From: Euryodendron excelsum
Taxonomy: Eukaryota > Streptophyta > Magnoliopsida > Ericales > Pentaphylacaceae
NCBI GenBank assembly: GCA_033060915.1
Contig: CM065382.1
Coordinates: forward strand, 7,497,001-7,561,000
Direction of reading: 5' to 3'
DNA length: 64,000 nucleotides
The notes beneath the pieces were generated by a model that was not told the origin of the DNA, searched no databases, and was given only the letters and a program-made list of their open reading frames with translations. A program made the translations under genes and the position numbers. The stretch's first letter is position 1. The number at the start of each line of letters is the position of its first letter. Below, in pieces: positions 63,171 to 64,000 of the stretch.

Positions 63171-64000
63171 TGTATCAATCTTCATTGCATATAATTCTTT
63201 TTAACATAGGACTTTGTAGTAAATAAAAAACTGAATGAGATTAGTAATAAACATATTCATTACCCTTATGACATGACATTTTAAAAGTATAAGAGTATAG
63301 AGAGTGCCATTTAGGAAAAAAATAAAATATAAAGACGAACACAATTTATATATATATGATTTGCAAATATTTAAAAAATTATAGTTTTATACTTAAATTA
63401 ATCTTCTCTTATTATCGTAATTGTCTAATGACTGAAATATTCCTTGATATGATGTGTAAATATGATGTTAATTCAGGGGATATTTCAGACGTTAAACAAT
63501 TATTATAAAAAGAGAATGTTAATTTATGAACAAAATCGTACTTTTGCAAACACGTGCAAGTCACATGACCATTTTTTTATTTACTAATTTCATAACATAT
63601 TGCTTAATATATTGCTAATAGAGGCATTAATTGATACAAATTAATAATTCAAGAGGTCAATAAATTATGTTTTAAAATTTAAATGACTTAGTGATAATGA
63701 GTCATAACTTAGATAATGTTGTTGTAATTAACCCAAAAGATAATTAATTGAAATTCAGTTCATGGCCCCATAAGTTTTCTCCAATTCAGTTCCTTGAACG
63801 GTTGCCCCTGCATGTCCAATGTTATTCATTGTTGGACGTTGGCCCATCCTTAATAGTTTTGCCATGACATTATTTTTATTAGTCCATTCTGTAGTTTTTT
63901 TTTTCCCTCAATTTTTATGAAATAGTTCTAATTTTCTTTAAATAAAAATTTGCAAAATACACCCAAACACGTATCATAAACGATGTTTTTGCATTCATGT

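Larger units (their letters stand above)
54283..64000. other. Gene-poor region upstream of the P450
   Basis: 9.7 kb without an intact gene. It should hold the P450 promoter next to 54283. Otherwise: a G-rich tract (54800), a cluster of MITEs (55428-58710), a GT microsatellite, a 310-bp direct repeat (59126, 59686), a decayed RNase H-like fragment (60770-61185) and LTR-like debris (62905-63170). The last 800 bases are AT-rich and empty to me. Confidence 0.65.

Overview
This is nuclear DNA of a flowering plant, probably not a grass. It is AT-rich and has spliced genes with GT-AG introns, long TE-filled introns and AT-rich foldback MITEs. Its nuclear genes for chloroplast proteins carry transit peptides, and it holds a plastid tRNA fragment and a gibberellin-type P450 (CYP714). 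The species cannot be fixed from the sequence. All exon structures were built by hand and checked for splice sites and reading phase.

Layout. (1) 702-1181 (+): last exon of a mitochondrial calcium uniporter (MCU) gene that enters from the left. (2) 2183-21693 (-): a 20-exon, 19.5-kb gene for a WRN-like RecQ DNA helicase (882 aa) with RQC, HRDC and C-terminal HTH-like parts. Its introns hold a Mutator-like element, a 1.94-kb solo LTR with 5-bp target duplications, two TRIM-like elements and MITEs. (3) 23519-29062 (-): a FHIT-type HIT-family nucleotide hydrolase (157 aa). It can only be assembled with a 3-nt microexon followed by a U12-type AT-AC intron. (4) 31967-33881 (+): plastid ribosomal protein L17. 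(5) 35072-36977 (+): YCF54/LCAA, a partner of the aerobic Mg-protoporphyrin monomethyl ester cyclase of chlorophyll synthesis. (6) 37810-48240: a tandem second copy of the segment from RPL17 intron 1 through YCF54 and its 3' flank. It holds a 5'-truncated RPL17 (38126-38535) and a second, intact YCF54 (39688-41405). Its 3' flank is split by a hAT-like element (8-bp TSD) that carries a decayed, rearranged Ty3/Gypsy retrotransposon (42060-47888). (7) 50944-54282 (-): a complete five-exon cytochrome P450 of the CYP714 type (513 aa). (8) 54283-64000: no intact gene; a cluster of related MITEs, a 310-bp direct repeat, a decayed RNase H-like fragment and LTR debris.

The genes are housekeeping, organelle and hormone genes and do not form one pathway. 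RPL17 and YCF54 are both chloroplast-targeted and adjacent. The FHIT-YCF54 neighbourhood resembles Arabidopsis chromosome 5 (At5g58240/At5g58250, from memory). The best leads are the HIT microexon plus U12 intron, the tandem duplication whose junction lies at a transposon end, and the two YCF54 paralogues whose later insertions can be read against each other's empty sites.
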